The notes under the pieces are model-generated. The model did not search any database and was not told the origin of the DNA. It was given only the letters and a program-made list of their open reading frames with translations. A program made the position numbers and the translations under genes. From Paraburkholderia sp. PGU19 (lineage in GTDB: Bacteria; Pseudomonadota; Gammaproteobacteria; Burkholderiales; Burkholderiaceae), in contig NZ_AP023179.1 in NCBI RefSeq assembly GCF_013426915.1, forward strand, positions 3,472,001 through 3,536,000: 64,000 nt of DNA. The letters run 5' to 3'. Shown one piece after another: positions 34,521 to 44,080 of this stretch (the first letter of the stretch is position 1; each line of letters begins with the position of its first letter).

Positions 34521-36104
34521 TCAATTTGTCTGCACAACCCACGGCGTGATGAAAACGACGAGTTCGCTGGTCAGATCGCGGTGGGCGCGATGCCGAAAAA
34601 GCGCGCCCAAAAGCGGTATTTTGCCCAGGAGCGGCACGCGCGTCACATCATCGCGGTCGTCCGACTCGTAGATTCCGCCAATCGACACCGTCCCGCCGTC
34701 CTCCACCTCGACGCGCGTCTGCACATGTTTGGTGTTGATGGCGGGCCCCGACGCCGTCTGCTCGCCGACACTGTCCTTCGCGACGTCGAGATCCAGCACG
34801 ACCCGGCCGTCCGGCGTGATTTGCGGCTCGACCTCCAGTTTGAGGCTGGCGCGGCGAAACTGCACGCCCGACACGCCCTGCCCGACTTTCGCCTGATACG
34901 GCAGCTCGGTGCCTTGCTCGACGATCGCCTTCATCCGGTCCGCCGTCACGACGCGCGGACTGGACACGATCCTCCCGAGCCCTTCCGCTTCGAGCGCGCT
35001 CAGCTCGATGTTCACGAGCCGCGTCGCCTGCGCGGCGAACAGCGTGAAGCCCGCCGTGGCCGCGTCGAAGCCGGAGATCGGACGCGCGGAGAGATCGTAG
35101 ATCGCGCCGTCCTTGCCGCCGACGACGCCCGTCGCCTTGCCGTCCTCGTTCGTGGCGAGCATCGACAGCTTCACGCCGAGATTGCGCGAAAAGCCCTTCT
35201 CCGCTTCGACGATGCGCGCCTCGATCAGCACCTGACGCGTCGGCCGGTCGAGCGATGCGATCAGTTCTGCGATCTGCGCGAGGCGCGCGTCGAGATCGGT
35301 CACGAACAGCAGATTGGTGCGCGGGTCGGCCATCGCCGCGCCGCGCTTCGACAACACGCGCTGATTGCCCGATGCCGTCAGCAGCTTGCGCAGCTCTTCG
35401 GCGTGCGCGTAGTGCAGCTCGAAGGTGCGGCTCGCGAGCGGCTCGAGCTCAGCGGCGCGCGCGTGCGCTTCGAAGCGCTGACGCTCGCGCGTCGCCAGTT
35501 CGGACAGCGGTGCCACCCAGATCACGTTGCTGCGCTGTTCCATCGCGAGACCGTTGACGTCGAGCAGCGTATCGAACGCGGCGCGCCACGGTACGTTGTC
35601 CAGATGCAGCGTGACCGCGCCGCGCGCCTTGTCGCTGGCGACGATATTCAGGCCGGTGAACTTCGCGAACGCGCCGAGCACGGCCCCCAGTTCGGCGTGC
35701 TGGAAATGCAGCGTGATCGGGCTGTCGGCGGGAATCGACGGTGAGGCGTTCGTGCTTAGGCGCGCGGCGGGCGCAAGCGGGACGGGCGGGCCTTCGAGCG
35801 GCTCCGTGCGCGCTTCGCCCTGGCGTTTCGGTTCCGCTTCGTCGCGTGCGGCAGAAGACGGTTGCGCCGCATCCGGCGATGCATCCGCCTCGCGCCCCGG
35901 CGCGGTGGTTTCATCGGTGGCATCCGGCGTGAACGGATTGGCGACGTCCGTCGTAACCATGCGCGGCAACGGCGGCAGACCGGCGGGCGCAAGCGCGTCG
36001 TCGAACGGCATGTCGGCGGGAAGCGGTGGCAGCGATGCGCGCGCCGCCATGGCGACGAAAGCAGCACACACGAGCATCGAACGCATGACGTTGAGCCGCC
36101 TCAT
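34521..36104 (-). CDS. pilQ: PilQ-type secretin of the type IV pilus, short form
   Basis: 527 aa, shorter than the usual about 700; no AMIN domain is seen before the STN domain. The signal peptide (about 1-22) is followed by a Pro/Ala-rich linker (about 25-130). STN: ITLHFQHAELGAVLGAFAKF. N domain: DVNGLAMEQ and IEARIVEAEKGFSRNLGV. Secretin: GLGRIVSSPRVVTADRMKA and PLLGKIPLLGALFRHR near the C-terminus. It forms the outer-membrane pore through which pili exit. ATG at 36104 overlaps the pilOP stop (4 nt). Pilus peptidoglycan anchorage may rely on other proteins. Confidence 0.9.
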   Translation of the reverse strand: MRRLNVMRSMLVCAAFVAMAARASLPPLPADMPFDDALAPAGLPPLPRMVTTDVANPFTPDATDETTAPGREADASPDAAQPSSAARDEAEPKRQGEARTEPLEGPPVPLAPAARLSTNASPSIPADSPITLHFQHAELGAVLGAFAKFTGLNIVASDKARGAVTLHLDNVPWRAAFDTLLDVNGLAMEQRSNVIWVAPLSELATRERQRFEAHARAAELEPLASRTFELHYAHAEELRKLLTASGNQRVLSKRGAAMADPRTNLLFVTDLDARLAQIAELIASLDRPTRQVLIEARIVEAEKGFSRNLGVKLSMLATNEDGKATGVVGGKDGAIYDLSARPISGFDAATAGFTLFAAQATRLVNIELSALEAEGLGRIVSSPRVVTADRMKAIVEQGTELPYQAKVGQGVSGVQFRRASLKLEVEPQITPDGRVVLDLDVAKDSVGEQTASGPAINTKHVQTRVEVEDGGTVSIGGIYESDDRDDVTRVPLLGKIPLLGALFRHRAHRDLTSELVVFITPWVVQTN

Positions 36105-37015
36105 TCGACAGCCTCCGCGAGCGTCAGCGAATACATGCTGCCATCGCGCTTTGCAAGCGTGAGGGCGCGTGCATCGACATGCGCGACCCGCTCGTCGCCC
36201 CACCGCTGCCCTGGTTCGAGCGTCTCTGCGTTGTCGCCTGCTTCGATCAGCGCAAGACCGCGCAGGCGGTCGGCCAGAAGCCCGACCAGCCGCATCGACG
36301 ACGAAGCGTTCTCCACGGCCGACGCAAACGCCGCAGGTTGAAACGGATCGTAGAACACGATCTCTTCGTCGGGATCGAACGCGTCAGGATCATCGCGCAG
36401 CGTTCGACGCGCAGCGTTCCGCACAGGATGAACCGCGCTGAACGAATGCAACGTCGCGTTGATTGACAGGGCCTCGCCCTGACGCTTGAGCGTCACTCCT
36501 TCGGGCACGACGAGGACCGGCAAACTCGCGAGCCCTTCCAGAAAATCGACGACATGATCGAAGTCGGCTTGAGCCGTCACATGCAGAGGACGCATGGTGT
36601 CGAGTCCGCTGCCCGTGACGACACCCGGCTCGATTACGAGCAACGATACTTCGTTGCGTGCCGCGAGCTGCGAAATCACGCGTATGTCGTCGGCCGAGGT
36701 CCAATTCGAAGGCATCGGCGCGACGCTCGCCGCCTGACGCAATGCAGGCAACTGCGCAACGGCCGTTTCGGCTTCGCCCAGTTTGCGTTGCGCGGCAGAT
36801 AACATTTCGCGGCTCGCCTGCACGCCGCTCATATCCGTGGCGAGCCATGCATTCGCGCCGAGCACGAAAGCAGCGACGGCGATGCACAAAGCGACAGCCC
36901 AGCGTCGCCGTACGCTCCATGCTTCGAGTGGCACACGCAGACGCTCAACGAGCGTGTGTCCGAACCGCTCGCGCGTCGCCGGCATGCCGATGCGCCCAGC
37001 AATAGTCGTGTTCAT
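36101..37015 (-). CDS. PilO-PilP fusion, pilus alignment subcomplex
   Basis: 304 aa. Residues about 35-60 are a single inner-membrane helix (VALCIAVAAFVLGANAWLA) followed by a coiled coil and a PilO-like ferredoxin fold to about 200. A linker (DDPDAFDPDEEIVFYDPFQP) leads to a PilP-like beta domain at about 235-304: MRLVGLLADRLRGLALIEAG and RVAHVDARALTLAKRDGS. These normally are separate proteins. The gene starts 4 nt inside pilN and overlaps pilQ, so it occupies exactly the place of pilO plus pilP. No lipobox is present for the PilP half. Confidence 0.8.
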   Translation of the reverse strand: MNTTIAGRIGMPATRERFGHTLVERLRVPLEAWSVRRRWAVALCIAVAAFVLGANAWLATDMSGVQASREMLSAAQRKLGEAETAVAQLPALRQAASVAPMPSNWTSADDIRVISQLAARNEVSLLVIEPGVVTGSGLDTMRPLHVTAQADFDHVVDFLEGLASLPVLVVPEGVTLKRQGEALSINATLHSFSAVHPVRNAARRTLRDDPDAFDPDEEIVFYDPFQPAAFASAVENASSSMRLVGLLADRLRGLALIEAGDNAETLEPGQRWGDERVAHVDARALTLAKRDGSMYSLTLAEAVE

Positions 37016-37623
37016 TGCTTCCCTCTCGTGTTTTGATGAGGCGCTGCCGGCGCCCGGGTTTTTTCAGGTGGCCCGTCCCATTTCAGATGTGCTTTGATTT
37101 CGAACGGCGTCGATGCCTCCGTCGCGCCCGTCGCACGATGCACGTCGCTCAAGTCCGAATCCTTCACGCCGTTCAACGCGGCGAGACGGTTCAGCCACGC
37201 CGCCGACGCGGCATGATCGGAAGACGCGGCAAGCAGTTCGGTATCGCGCCCGCGTTGCCGTAACTGGCTGACGACGACAGCCTCGGACGACTCCCGGCTC
37301 AACGCATCGAGCAGATCGAGCAAGTACATGAGCGGTTCGGAAAGCGTCGCGGCGCGCTCGCTCCTCAGGCGCTCGTCGCGTGCCTCACCGACAAGCCGAG
37401 TGTGCTCGGCAAGCGGCGGCGCGAGCACAGCAAGGCGTTGCCCGATCGCCGCGCGCTCCCGGTCGATACGCACCCGTTCGAACGTCTGCCACGTCATCAG
37501 CAACGCCACTGCGGCGCAACCACACAGCGTCGCACTCGTCCATTCGACATAGCAGCGCCGGCGCGCGAGCCGCGCATCGCGCTGCCGGTGCGGCAACAGA
37601 TTGAAACCGTGGGCGAAGGTCAT
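37012..37623 (-). CDS. pilN: PilN-like type IV pilus assembly protein
   Basis: 203 aa. FNLLPHRQRDARLARRR at residues 7-23 is the cytoplasmic PilN motif (usually INLLPWR) that binds PilM. It is followed by one membrane helix (about 29-46, LCGCAAVALLMTWQTFERV), a coiled-coil and a PilN ferredoxin-like domain. It links cytoplasmic PilM to PilO. Overlaps pilM by 4 nt and pilOP by 4 nt. Confidence 0.88.
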   Translation of the reverse strand: MTFAHGFNLLPHRQRDARLARRRCYVEWTSATLCGCAAVALLMTWQTFERVRIDRERAAIGQRLAVLAPPLAEHTRLVGEARDERLRSERAATLSEPLMYLLDLLDALSRESSEAVVVSQLRQRGRDTELLAASSDHAASAAWLNRLAALNGVKDSDLSDVHRATGATEASTPFEIKAHLKWDGPPEKTRAPAAPHQNTRGKQ

Positions 37624-38579
37624 TGCGTAATGCCCCGCAATGCAAGACCGAATGCGACCGCGAACGAAGGCTCATGCAACAGATCCGAGTCGGGTATCAC
37701 GTTGCCGTCGCTGAGCGAAGAACAGTCGAACGGCAAGACGGAACAGCCCAGCACATCGCCGATATCGGCGAGCGAAAAGCACACGCCTTCGAGCAACTCA
37801 ATTTCGCCACCCACCAGCGCGCACACGTTCAGGTTGTTTTCCGCGAGATCGCGCAACGCGTCGGCGACGCACGAATATTCAGGCGATGGATAACGGATTT
37901 CTTCCGCGATCGTTTCCCCTTCGATGCGCCAGCCGTACACGCCATCACTGCCGATCCAGATCGCCGCATACGGTTCGTGCAGTTCGAGTTCGAAGGTCGC
38001 CGCGTGGCGCAGCGCACGCAACGCCGCATGTGGCTCGACGTCAACCGTTGTCAGCGTCACGCCCGCCATCGCCGCGCTTTCGATGCGCGCTTCGAGATGC
38101 TCGCGCGCCGTCGCGGCAATCGACACCTTGCGAAGATGCGGCGGCGACTCGTCGACATACCAGTCGACGGCGAGCGCATGACGCTCGATGCCCGCGACGC
38201 GCTCGGCTTCCATCAGCACCGTAGGCTCGATCGACGCGGCGGAACCATGCGGGCCGCTCGCGTGATTGATGGGCAGATGCGCCGTGAAGGTCGCGGAACC
38301 CGGAATCGCCATTGCGCAACGCAGTGCCGCCGACATGCATTGCTGGGGCACATGGCAGAATGCCTCGGACAACGCGCGCGCCACCGCTTGCCGGTCCACG
38401 ATCTCGGCGCCGGCCATCGCGCCCGGCGCGAGCGGCTCCAAAGCCACGCATTCGATGCGCACGGCTCCCGTCTTTCGCGCACTGCAGCTCAGCGCCACGA
38501 TCCTCACTGCTTGTGCGCCGACATCGATGCCGACTGCCTGACGCCGCATCGCCATTCGTAACGTGTGTTTCAACGCCAT
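37620..38579 (-). CDS. pilM: PilM-like actin-fold pilus assembly protein
   Basis: 319 aa, first gene of the pilMN(OP)Q set. VGIDVGAQAVRIVALSCS is the ATP-binding phosphate-1 motif of PilM/FtsA-like folds, and VTLTTVDVEPHAALRAL marks the second subdomain. The start ATG at 38579 has GGAGGAAGG upstream; the frame opens earlier. It recruits PilN to form the cytoplasmic ring. It is divergent from mrcA, 254 bp apart, which is the common pilM/ponA arrangement. Confidence 0.9.
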   Translation of the reverse strand: MALKHTLRMAMRRQAVGIDVGAQAVRIVALSCSARKTGAVRIECVALEPLAPGAMAGAEIVDRQAVARALSEAFCHVPQQCMSAALRCAMAIPGSATFTAHLPINHASGPHGSAASIEPTVLMEAERVAGIERHALAVDWYVDESPPHLRKVSIAATAREHLEARIESAAMAGVTLTTVDVEPHAALRALRHAATFELELHEPYAAIWIGSDGVYGWRIEGETIAEEIRYPSPEYSCVADALRDLAENNLNVCALVGGEIELLEGVCFSLADIGDVLGCSVLPFDCSSLSDGNVIPDSDLLHEPSFAVAFGLALRGITQ

Positions 38580-38802
38580 TCCTTCCTCCCTCAGATACCA
38601 ACGGAAACTGAAGGCCCGCGGCATCCAGAGAACGCGGGCAACGGAAGGCATTCTGCGCAGCGCGACACACAAGCGAAATTCAGCCGAATGGCTAATGGTC
38701 GGGTAACGGATATCCGGCGACAATCAAAGGCACTACAGTGTTCTCATAGCCGTGCGGACCGCGTCGGCCGTAAGCACGCCGAAAGCTGCCGGGTCGGGCG
38801 GC

Positions 38803-38808
38803 TATAAT
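38803..38808 (+). promoter_or_regulatory. Consensus -10 upstream of mrcA
   Basis: TATAAT stands 26 nt before the mrcA ATG, in GGCTATAATCGCGGG. The -35 position shows no TTG. It is the best promoter candidate in the pilM-mrcA gap. Confidence 0.45.
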
Positions 38809-38833
38809 CGCGGGACCGTTTTCTGGTGTTCAT

Positions 38834-41227
38834 ATGCAATCCACGACTCCTACGTCTCCGCCCCCGGCACCGCAGAAGCGCAAACGTCCACTCTGGCTGA
38901 CGATCATCCTTGGCTTCGTCGGGCTGATCTTCGCCGGGATCCTCTGCGTCTTGCTCGTGCTGGGTTACGCGCTGGTCGTCGCCACGCCCAATCTGCCTTC
39001 GCTCGACGCGTTGACCGACTATCGTCCGAAGGTGCCGCTGCGCATCTACACGGCCGACCACGTGCTGATCGGCGAATTCGGCGAAGAGCGGCGCGACATC
39101 GTGCACATGCGCGAGGTGCCGGACAATCTCAAGAAGGCAGTGCTCGCCATCGAAGACGCGCGCTTTTACGATCACGGCGGCGTCGATCTGATGGGTATCG
39201 CGCGCGCCGGCATGGTCGCGCTCACGAACGGCCACGCAACGCAAGGCGCTAGCACGATCACGATGCAGGTGGCGCGCAACTTCTTCCTGTCCAGCGAGAA
39301 GACCTACACGCGCAAGATCTATGAGATGCTGCTCGCGTACAAAATCGAATCGAAGCTGAGCAAAGATCAGATTCTCGAGGTGTACATGAATCAGATCTAT
39401 CTCGGCCAGCGTGCGTACGGCTTCGCGAGCGCGGCGCGCGTGTACTTCGGCAAGGACCTGAAAGACCTGTCGCTGGCCGAATGCGCGATGCTCGCCGGTC
39501 TGCCGAAAGCGCCGTCCGCGTATAACCCGGTAGTGAATCCGAAGCGCGCGAAGGTGCGTCAGGAATACATCCTTCAGCGCATGCTGGAGTTGGGCTATAT
39601 CACGCAGGACCAGTACGACACGGCGAGCCGCCAGCCGCTCATCGTCAAGGGCGCGGGCAAGGAGTTCAGCGTGCACGCGGAGTACGTCGCGGAAATGGTG
39701 CGGCAGATGATGTACGCGCAGTACCGCGAAGAGGCGTACACACGCGGCCTCAACGTCGTGACGACCATCGATTCCGCCGACCAGGACGTTGCATACCGGG
39801 CGTTGCGCAAAGGCTTGATGGACTACGAACGGCGTCACGGCTATCGCGGTCCTGAAGCGTTCATCGACCTGCCAACCGACGCGGACGAACGCGAGCAGGC
39901 CATCGACGACGCGCTGCTCGAGCATCCCGACAACGGCGAGATCATCGCGGCCGTGGTGACGTCGGCCAGTCCGAAGCAGGTGCAGGCCACGCTGATCGAC
40001 GGCAATGCCGTGACGATCCAGGGCGACGGGCTGCGCTACGCGACATTCGCGCTGAGCGCGCGCGCGCAGCCGAACCAGCGCGTGCGGCCTGGCGCGATCA
40101 TCCGTATCGTGAAGAACGACGACGGCAACTGGTCGATCACGCAGTTGCCGCAGATCGAAGGCGCGTTCGTATCCGTCGTGCCGCAGGATGGCGCAATCCG
40201 CGCGCTGGTCGGTGGCTTCGACTTCAACAAGAACAAGTTCAATCACGTGACGCAGGCATGGCGTCAGCCGGGTTCGAGCTTCAAGCCGTTCATCTATTCG
40301 GCTTCGCTAGAAAAGGGTTTGGGACCGGCAACCGTCATCAACGACGCGCCGCTGTTCTTCAGCGCAGCTGAAACAGGCGGCCAGGCGTGGGAGCCGAAGA
40401 ACTACGGCGGCGGCTTCGATGGCCCGATGTCGATGCGTACCGCGCTGCAGAGGTCGAAGAACCTCGTGTCGATCCGCATCCTCAACCACATCGGCACGAA
40501 GTACGCGCAGCAGTACATCACGCGCTTCGGTTTCGATGCGGAACGTCACCCCGCCTATCTGCCGATGGCGCTCGGCGCTGGCCTCGTCACACCGCTCCAG
40601 ATGGCGGCCGGCTACTCGGTGTTCGCCAATGGCGGCTTTCGCGTGAATCCGTATCTGATCGCCGAAGTCACCGATCAGCGCGGCATGGTGGTCGCGCATG
40701 CGGACCCGCTCGTCGCTGCGAGCAACGCGCCGCACGCGATCGAGCCACGCAACGCGTATGTGATGAACAGTCTGCTGATGAGCGTCGCGCAGCGCGGCAC
40801 GGGCGCGAAGTCGAACGTCCTGAAGCGCACGGATCTCGCGGGTAAGACGGGCACCACCAACGATTCGCGCGACGCGTGGTTCGCCGGCTATCAGCACACG
40901 CTTTGCGCGATCGCCTGGATGGGCTACGACAACCCGCGCAGTCTCGGCGACAAGGAAACGGGCGGCGGGCTCGCGCTGCCCGTGTGGATCGACTACATGG
41001 GACGCGCGCTCAAGGGCGTGCCCGAGTACAAGATGCCGATGCCGGAAGACGTCGTATCGATCAGCGACGAGCTGTACTTCGACGACTTCACGCCGGGCAA
41101 CGGCTTCGTGTCGACGGTCGGGGTGACGCTGCCGCCGCCGGGAGCAAGCGATGCCGCCAGCGGTGCGCCAGCCGCGGTCGGCGCGCAGGAGAAAGAGGAC
41201 ATCATGAACCTGTTCAAAGGTCACTAA
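38834..41227 (+). CDS. mrcA: Penicillin-binding protein 1A (bifunctional)
   Basis: 797 aa. The N-terminal cytoplasmic tail and membrane helix (about 20-50) lead to a GT51 glycosyltransferase: AIEDARFYDHGG with Glu107, GASTITMQVARN, YLGQRAYGF and AMLAGLPKAPSAYNP. An OB-like insert follows. The transpeptidase has SxxK in PGSSFKPF (Ser about 479), SxN in RSKNLVS and KTG in AGKTGTTNDS. It polymerises and crosslinks peptidoglycan. Divergent from pilM. A strong terminator follows 35 nt after the stop. Confidence 0.96.
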   Translation: MQSTTPTSPPPAPQKRKRPLWLTIILGFVGLIFAGILCVLLVLGYALVVATPNLPSLDALTDYRPKVPLRIYTADHVLIGEFGEERRDIVHMREVPDNLKKAVLAIEDARFYDHGGVDLMGIARAGMVALTNGHATQGASTITMQVARNFFLSSEKTYTRKIYEMLLAYKIESKLSKDQILEVYMNQIYLGQRAYGFASAARVYFGKDLKDLSLAECAMLAGLPKAPSAYNPVVNPKRAKVRQEYILQRMLELGYITQDQYDTASRQPLIVKGAGKEFSVHAEYVAEMVRQMMYAQYREEAYTRGLNVVTTIDSADQDVAYRALRKGLMDYERRHGYRGPEAFIDLPTDADEREQAIDDALLEHPDNGEIIAAVVTSASPKQVQATLIDGNAVTIQGDGLRYATFALSARAQPNQRVRPGAIIRIVKNDDGNWSITQLPQIEGAFVSVVPQDGAIRALVGGFDFNKNKFNHVTQAWRQPGSSFKPFIYSASLEKGLGPATVINDAPLFFSAAETGGQAWEPKNYGGGFDGPMSMRTALQRSKNLVSIRILNHIGTKYAQQYITRFGFDAERHPAYLPMALGAGLVTPLQMAAGYSVFANGGFRVNPYLIAEVTDQRGMVVAHADPLVAASNAPHAIEPRNAYVMNSLLMSVAQRGTGAKSNVLKRTDLAGKTGTTNDSRDAWFAGYQHTLCAIAWMGYDNPRSLGDKETGGGLALPVWIDYMGRALKGVPEYKMPMPEDVVSISDELYFDDFTPGNGFVSTVGVTLPPPGASDAASGAPAAVGAQEKEDIMNLFKGH

Positions 41228-41261
41228 GTCCGGCTGAGTCAGGATTGCCGGGCTGGAAACA

Positions 41262-41293
41262 AAGCCGCCGCGTATCGAACGCGGCGGCTTTTT
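41262..41293 (+). terminator. Strong rho-independent terminator after mrcA
   Basis: A perfect 12-bp stem, AAGCCGCCGCGT (41262-41273) with ACGCGGCGGCTT (41279-41290), loop ATCGA, then a T-run ending near 41293. Flanking A and T runs permit bidirectional use for cyaY too. Confidence 0.93.
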
Positions 41294-41341
41294 CATTTTC
41301 GGCAAACGTGCATCGGCTTCACACGCGCCGGCACGAAACGC

Positions 41342-41659
41342 TCACGGCGCGATATGGACGTCTTCGCCTGCCTGCTGCGTCGCGTATTCGGACAGCGCCG
41401 CGTAGAACTCGGTGCCATTGCGCGTATCGCGCCACGCGCCGTCGACAAAACGGAAGTGGTATCCGCCCGACTTGGCGGCGATCCAGATCTCCTGCATCGG
41501 CGGCTGCAGGTTGACGATGATCTTCGTGCCGTTCTCGAATTCGAGCGTCAGCACGTTGCCGCTGCGCTCGAATTCGACGTCGGCATCCGTATCGTCGAGC
41601 GAGCGTTCGATGGCTGCCAGCACAGCCTCGGCGCGGGTCAGGTATTCACTGTCGGACAT
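41342..41659 (-). CDS. cyaY: Frataxin-like CyaY
   Basis: 105 aa: [20 protein letters not shown] helix with conserved acidic ridge residues, then [20 protein letters not shown] and [20 protein letters not shown], the signature frataxin strand. CyaY binds iron and regulates IscS in Fe-S assembly. It is divergent from lptM with only 35 bp between starts, so the two promoters must overlap or lie in one another's coding regions. Confidence 0.95.
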   Translation of the reverse strand: MSDSEYLTRAEAVLAAIERSLDDTDADVEFERSGNVLTLEFENGTKIIVNLQPPMQEIWIAAKSGGYHFRFVDGAWRDTRNGTEFYAALSEYATQQAGEDVHIAP

Positions 41660-41694
41660 GCTAAACTCCAGCGATTAATTATTCAGGGACAGTC

Positions 41695-42012
41695 ATGCGA
41701 GTCGTTTTCCGGACGAGCTCCACGGCCACGATTCTAGCGACTCTGGCTATTGTCGCAGGTGTCGCGCTCAGCGGTTGCGGACAACGCGGTTCGCTTTATA
41801 TGCCTACCGTTCCGCCTCTTCCGGCCAAACCGAACGAACAGACCCAGCCGCCCTCGCCCGACGAAGTGAAACCCGGCGCCGAATCCGCTCAAGGTTCCGT
41901 TCCGGATACGTCGGGCACGCCATTGTCCCTGTCGCCCGACACTGAACTTCGCACCGAGCCGAAGTCGAACGCGCCCGCCCAACCGGCGTCCGGCGCGTCC
42001 GAAGCTCAATAA
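41695..42012 (+). CDS. lptM: LptM (YifL-like) LPS-transport lipoprotein
   Basis: 105 aa with signal peptide and lipobox LSGC (about 25-28). GQRGSLYMP directly after the lipid Cys is the LptM hallmark; LptM promotes maturation of the outer-membrane LptD/E translocon. The rest is a Pro/Ser-rich disordered tail. lysA starts 9 nt downstream, the usual lptM-lysA(-dapF) arrangement. Confidence 0.93.
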   Translation: MRVVFRTSSTATILATLAIVAGVALSGCGQRGSLYMPTVPPLPAKPNEQTQPPSPDEVKPGAESAQGSVPDTSGTPLSLSPDTELRTEPKSNAPAQPASGASEAQ

Positions 42013-42021
42013 GACTGCCGT

Positions 42022-43284
42022 ATGACTCAATCCGCTTTTACCTATGTCGACGGCGTGCTGCACGCCGAAGGCGTGTCCGCCGCGTCGCTTGCCGAGCAGT
42101 TCGGCACGCCGCTCTATGTCTACTCGCGCGCCGCACTAAGCGAGGCGTGGCATGCCTACGCCGACGCATGCGCCGGCCGGCACGCAACCGTGCACGTCGC
42201 CGTCAAGGCGAACAGCAATCTCGCCGTGCTCAACCTGTTCGCGCGCATGGGCGCGGGCTTCGACATCGTGTCGGGCGGCGAGCTGGCGCGCGTGCTCGCG
42301 GCTGGCGGCAAAGCGGAAAACACCGTGTTCTCGGGCGTCGGCAAGAGTGTCGCGGAAATGCGCGAAGGGCTCGCGGCGGGCGTGAAATGCTTCAACGTCG
42401 AATCGATTCCCGAACTCGACCGCCTCAACGCGGTTGCGGGTGAAATGGGCAAGAAGGCGCCTGTATCGCTGCGCGTGAATCCTGACGTCGATGCAAAGAC
42501 GCATCCGTATATCTCGACAGGTCTCAAGTCGAACAAGTTCGGCGTTGCATTCGACGACGCGCGCGCCACGTATCGCGCCGCCGCTGTGATGAAGAATCTC
42601 GACGTGGTCGGCATCGACTGCCATATCGGTTCGCAGATCACGGAAGTCGCGCCCTATCTCGACGCCGTCGACAAACTGCTCGAACTCGTCGAGCAGATCG
42701 AAGCGGACGGCGTGAAGATCAAGCATATCGACGTGGGCGGCGGACTCGGTATCACCTACGACGACGAAACGCCGCCGGATATCAGCGATTTCGTGCGCAC
42801 GTTGCTCGACCGGATCGAAGCGCGTGGGCATGGCCATCGCGAAGTGTATTTTGAGCCGGGCCGCTCGCTCGTCGGCAATGCGGGCATGCTGCTCACGCGC
42901 GTCGAGTTTCTGAAGCCGGGTGCAGAGAAGAATTTTGCGATCGTCGATGCAGCAATGAATGACCTCGCGCGCCCCGCGATGTACGAGGCTTATCACGCGA
43001 TCGAACCGGTCGTGCAGCGCGCCGGGGACAAGCATGTTTATGACGTCGTCGGTCCCGTCTGTGAAAGCGGTGACTGGCTTGGACGCGAACGCAACCTCGC
43101 CGTCGAGCCGGGCGATCTGCTCGCGATCCGTTCCGCGGGTGCCTACGGTTTCGCGATGAGCTCGAACTACAACACGCGTGCGCGCGCAGCCGAAGTGATG
43201 GTCGACGGCGACATGGCGTACGTCGTACGCAAGCGCGAAGAAGTGAAAGACCTGTTCGCGGGCGAGACGGTTCTGCCGGAGTAA
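42022..43284 (+). CDS. lysA: Diaminopimelate decarboxylase LysA
   Basis: 420 aa PLP enzyme: PLP Lys62 in VAVKANSN, CHIGSQI, PGRSLVGNAG and CESGDWLG with the catalytic Cys. It makes L-lysine from meso-DAP. Fold-type III; length is normal (about 420). It follows lptM closely and ends at a bidirectional terminator 28 nt after the stop. Confidence 0.97.
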   Translation: MTQSAFTYVDGVLHAEGVSAASLAEQFGTPLYVYSRAALSEAWHAYADACAGRHATVHVAVKANSNLAVLNLFARMGAGFDIVSGGELARVLAAGGKAENTVFSGVGKSVAEMREGLAAGVKCFNVESIPELDRLNAVAGEMGKKAPVSLRVNPDVDAKTHPYISTGLKSNKFGVAFDDARATYRAAAVMKNLDVVGIDCHIGSQITEVAPYLDAVDKLLELVEQIEADGVKIKHIDVGGGLGITYDDETPPDISDFVRTLLDRIEARGHGHREVYFEPGRSLVGNAGMLLTRVEFLKPGAEKNFAIVDAAMNDLARPAMYEAYHAIEPVVQRAGDKHVYDVVGPVCESGDWLGRERNLAVEPGDLLAIRSAGAYGFAMSSNYNTRARAAEVMVDGDMAYVVRKREEVKDLFAGETVLPE

Positions 43285-43311
43285 CATCCGCGCGTTTTGG
43301 ACGCTCAAAGC

Positions 43312-43347
43312 AAAAAGGCGATGCGCTCACAGCGCATCGCCTTTTTT
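43312..43347 (+). terminator. Bidirectional terminator between lysA and msrQ
   Basis: AAGGCGATGCGCT (43315-43327) and AGCGCATCGCCTT (43331-43343) form a perfect 13-bp stem with a 3-nt loop; A-run before and T-run after serve both the plus-strand lysA and the minus-strand msrQ transcripts. Confidence 0.92.
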
Positions 43348-43369
43348 GTCGCCTGTCGATTCGCGCTCG

Positions 43370-44080
43370 TCAGGCTTTTGCGCGCTGCCTGATTCTGTCG
43401 CGCGCCCAAACCAGCACACGCCAGCCCAGCAACGCAATCACGATCGCGCCGTAAATCTTCGGCAAGATCAGATCGTGCTTGCCCGCCTTCATCCACCAGA
43501 AATGCAGGATCGCGAGCGCTGCGATCGGGTAGATGGCGCGGTGCAGCGTCTGCCAGCGGCGGCCGAGTTTGCGCACCATCGCTTTCGGCGATGTGATGGC
43601 AAGCGGTAACAGCAGCACGAACGCCGCGAAGCCGACCGTGATGAATGGCCGCTTGCCGATGTCCTTCACGATCGCGGCGATATCGAACCACTTGTCGAAC
43701 CAGAAGTACGTCGTGAAATGCAGCGCGGCGTAGAAGAACGCGAAAAGGCCGATCATCCGGCGAAAGCGCAGCAATGCGTTCCAGCCGGTCAACTTGCGCA
43801 GCGGCGTCACCGCCAGCGTGATGCAGATGAAAACCAGCGTCCACAAGCCCGTCGAGCGCGTGATGAACTCGATGGGATTCGCGCCCAGTCCGCCCGTGAA
43901 GCCGAGCAGCACGAGCCGCGCAAGCGGATACAGCGCTGCGACGAAGACCGCGATCTTCGCGGGCACAGTCCAGCGGCTGACGCCTGCATTGGTGCTGGCT
44001 TTTCGTGTCGAACGCACGGTGTTCGTGGCGTTGCTGGCGGTCGCGGTTTGGGTCCTGTCGGTTGCCATGCGCGTCGCCAT
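43370..44080 (-). CDS. msrQ: MsrQ, heme membrane subunit of periplasmic Met-sulfoxide reductase
   Basis: 236 aa. A polar N-terminus of about 30 residues precedes six membrane helices with heme-ligand histidines: YAALHFTTYFW, QTLHRAIYPIAALAILHFWWMKAG. It feeds electrons from the inner membrane to MsrP. Start shares one base with the msrP stop (TGATG), the usual msrPQ coupling. Confidence 0.95.
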   Translation of the reverse strand: MATRMATDRTQTATASNATNTVRSTRKASTNAGVSRWTVPAKIAVFVAALYPLARLVLLGFTGGLGANPIEFITRSTGLWTLVFICITLAVTPLRKLTGWNALLRFRRMIGLFAFFYAALHFTTYFWFDKWFDIAAIVKDIGKRPFITVGFAAFVLLLPLAITSPKAMVRKLGRRWQTLHRAIYPIAALAILHFWWMKAGKHDLILPKIYGAIVIALLGWRVLVWARDRIRQRAKA

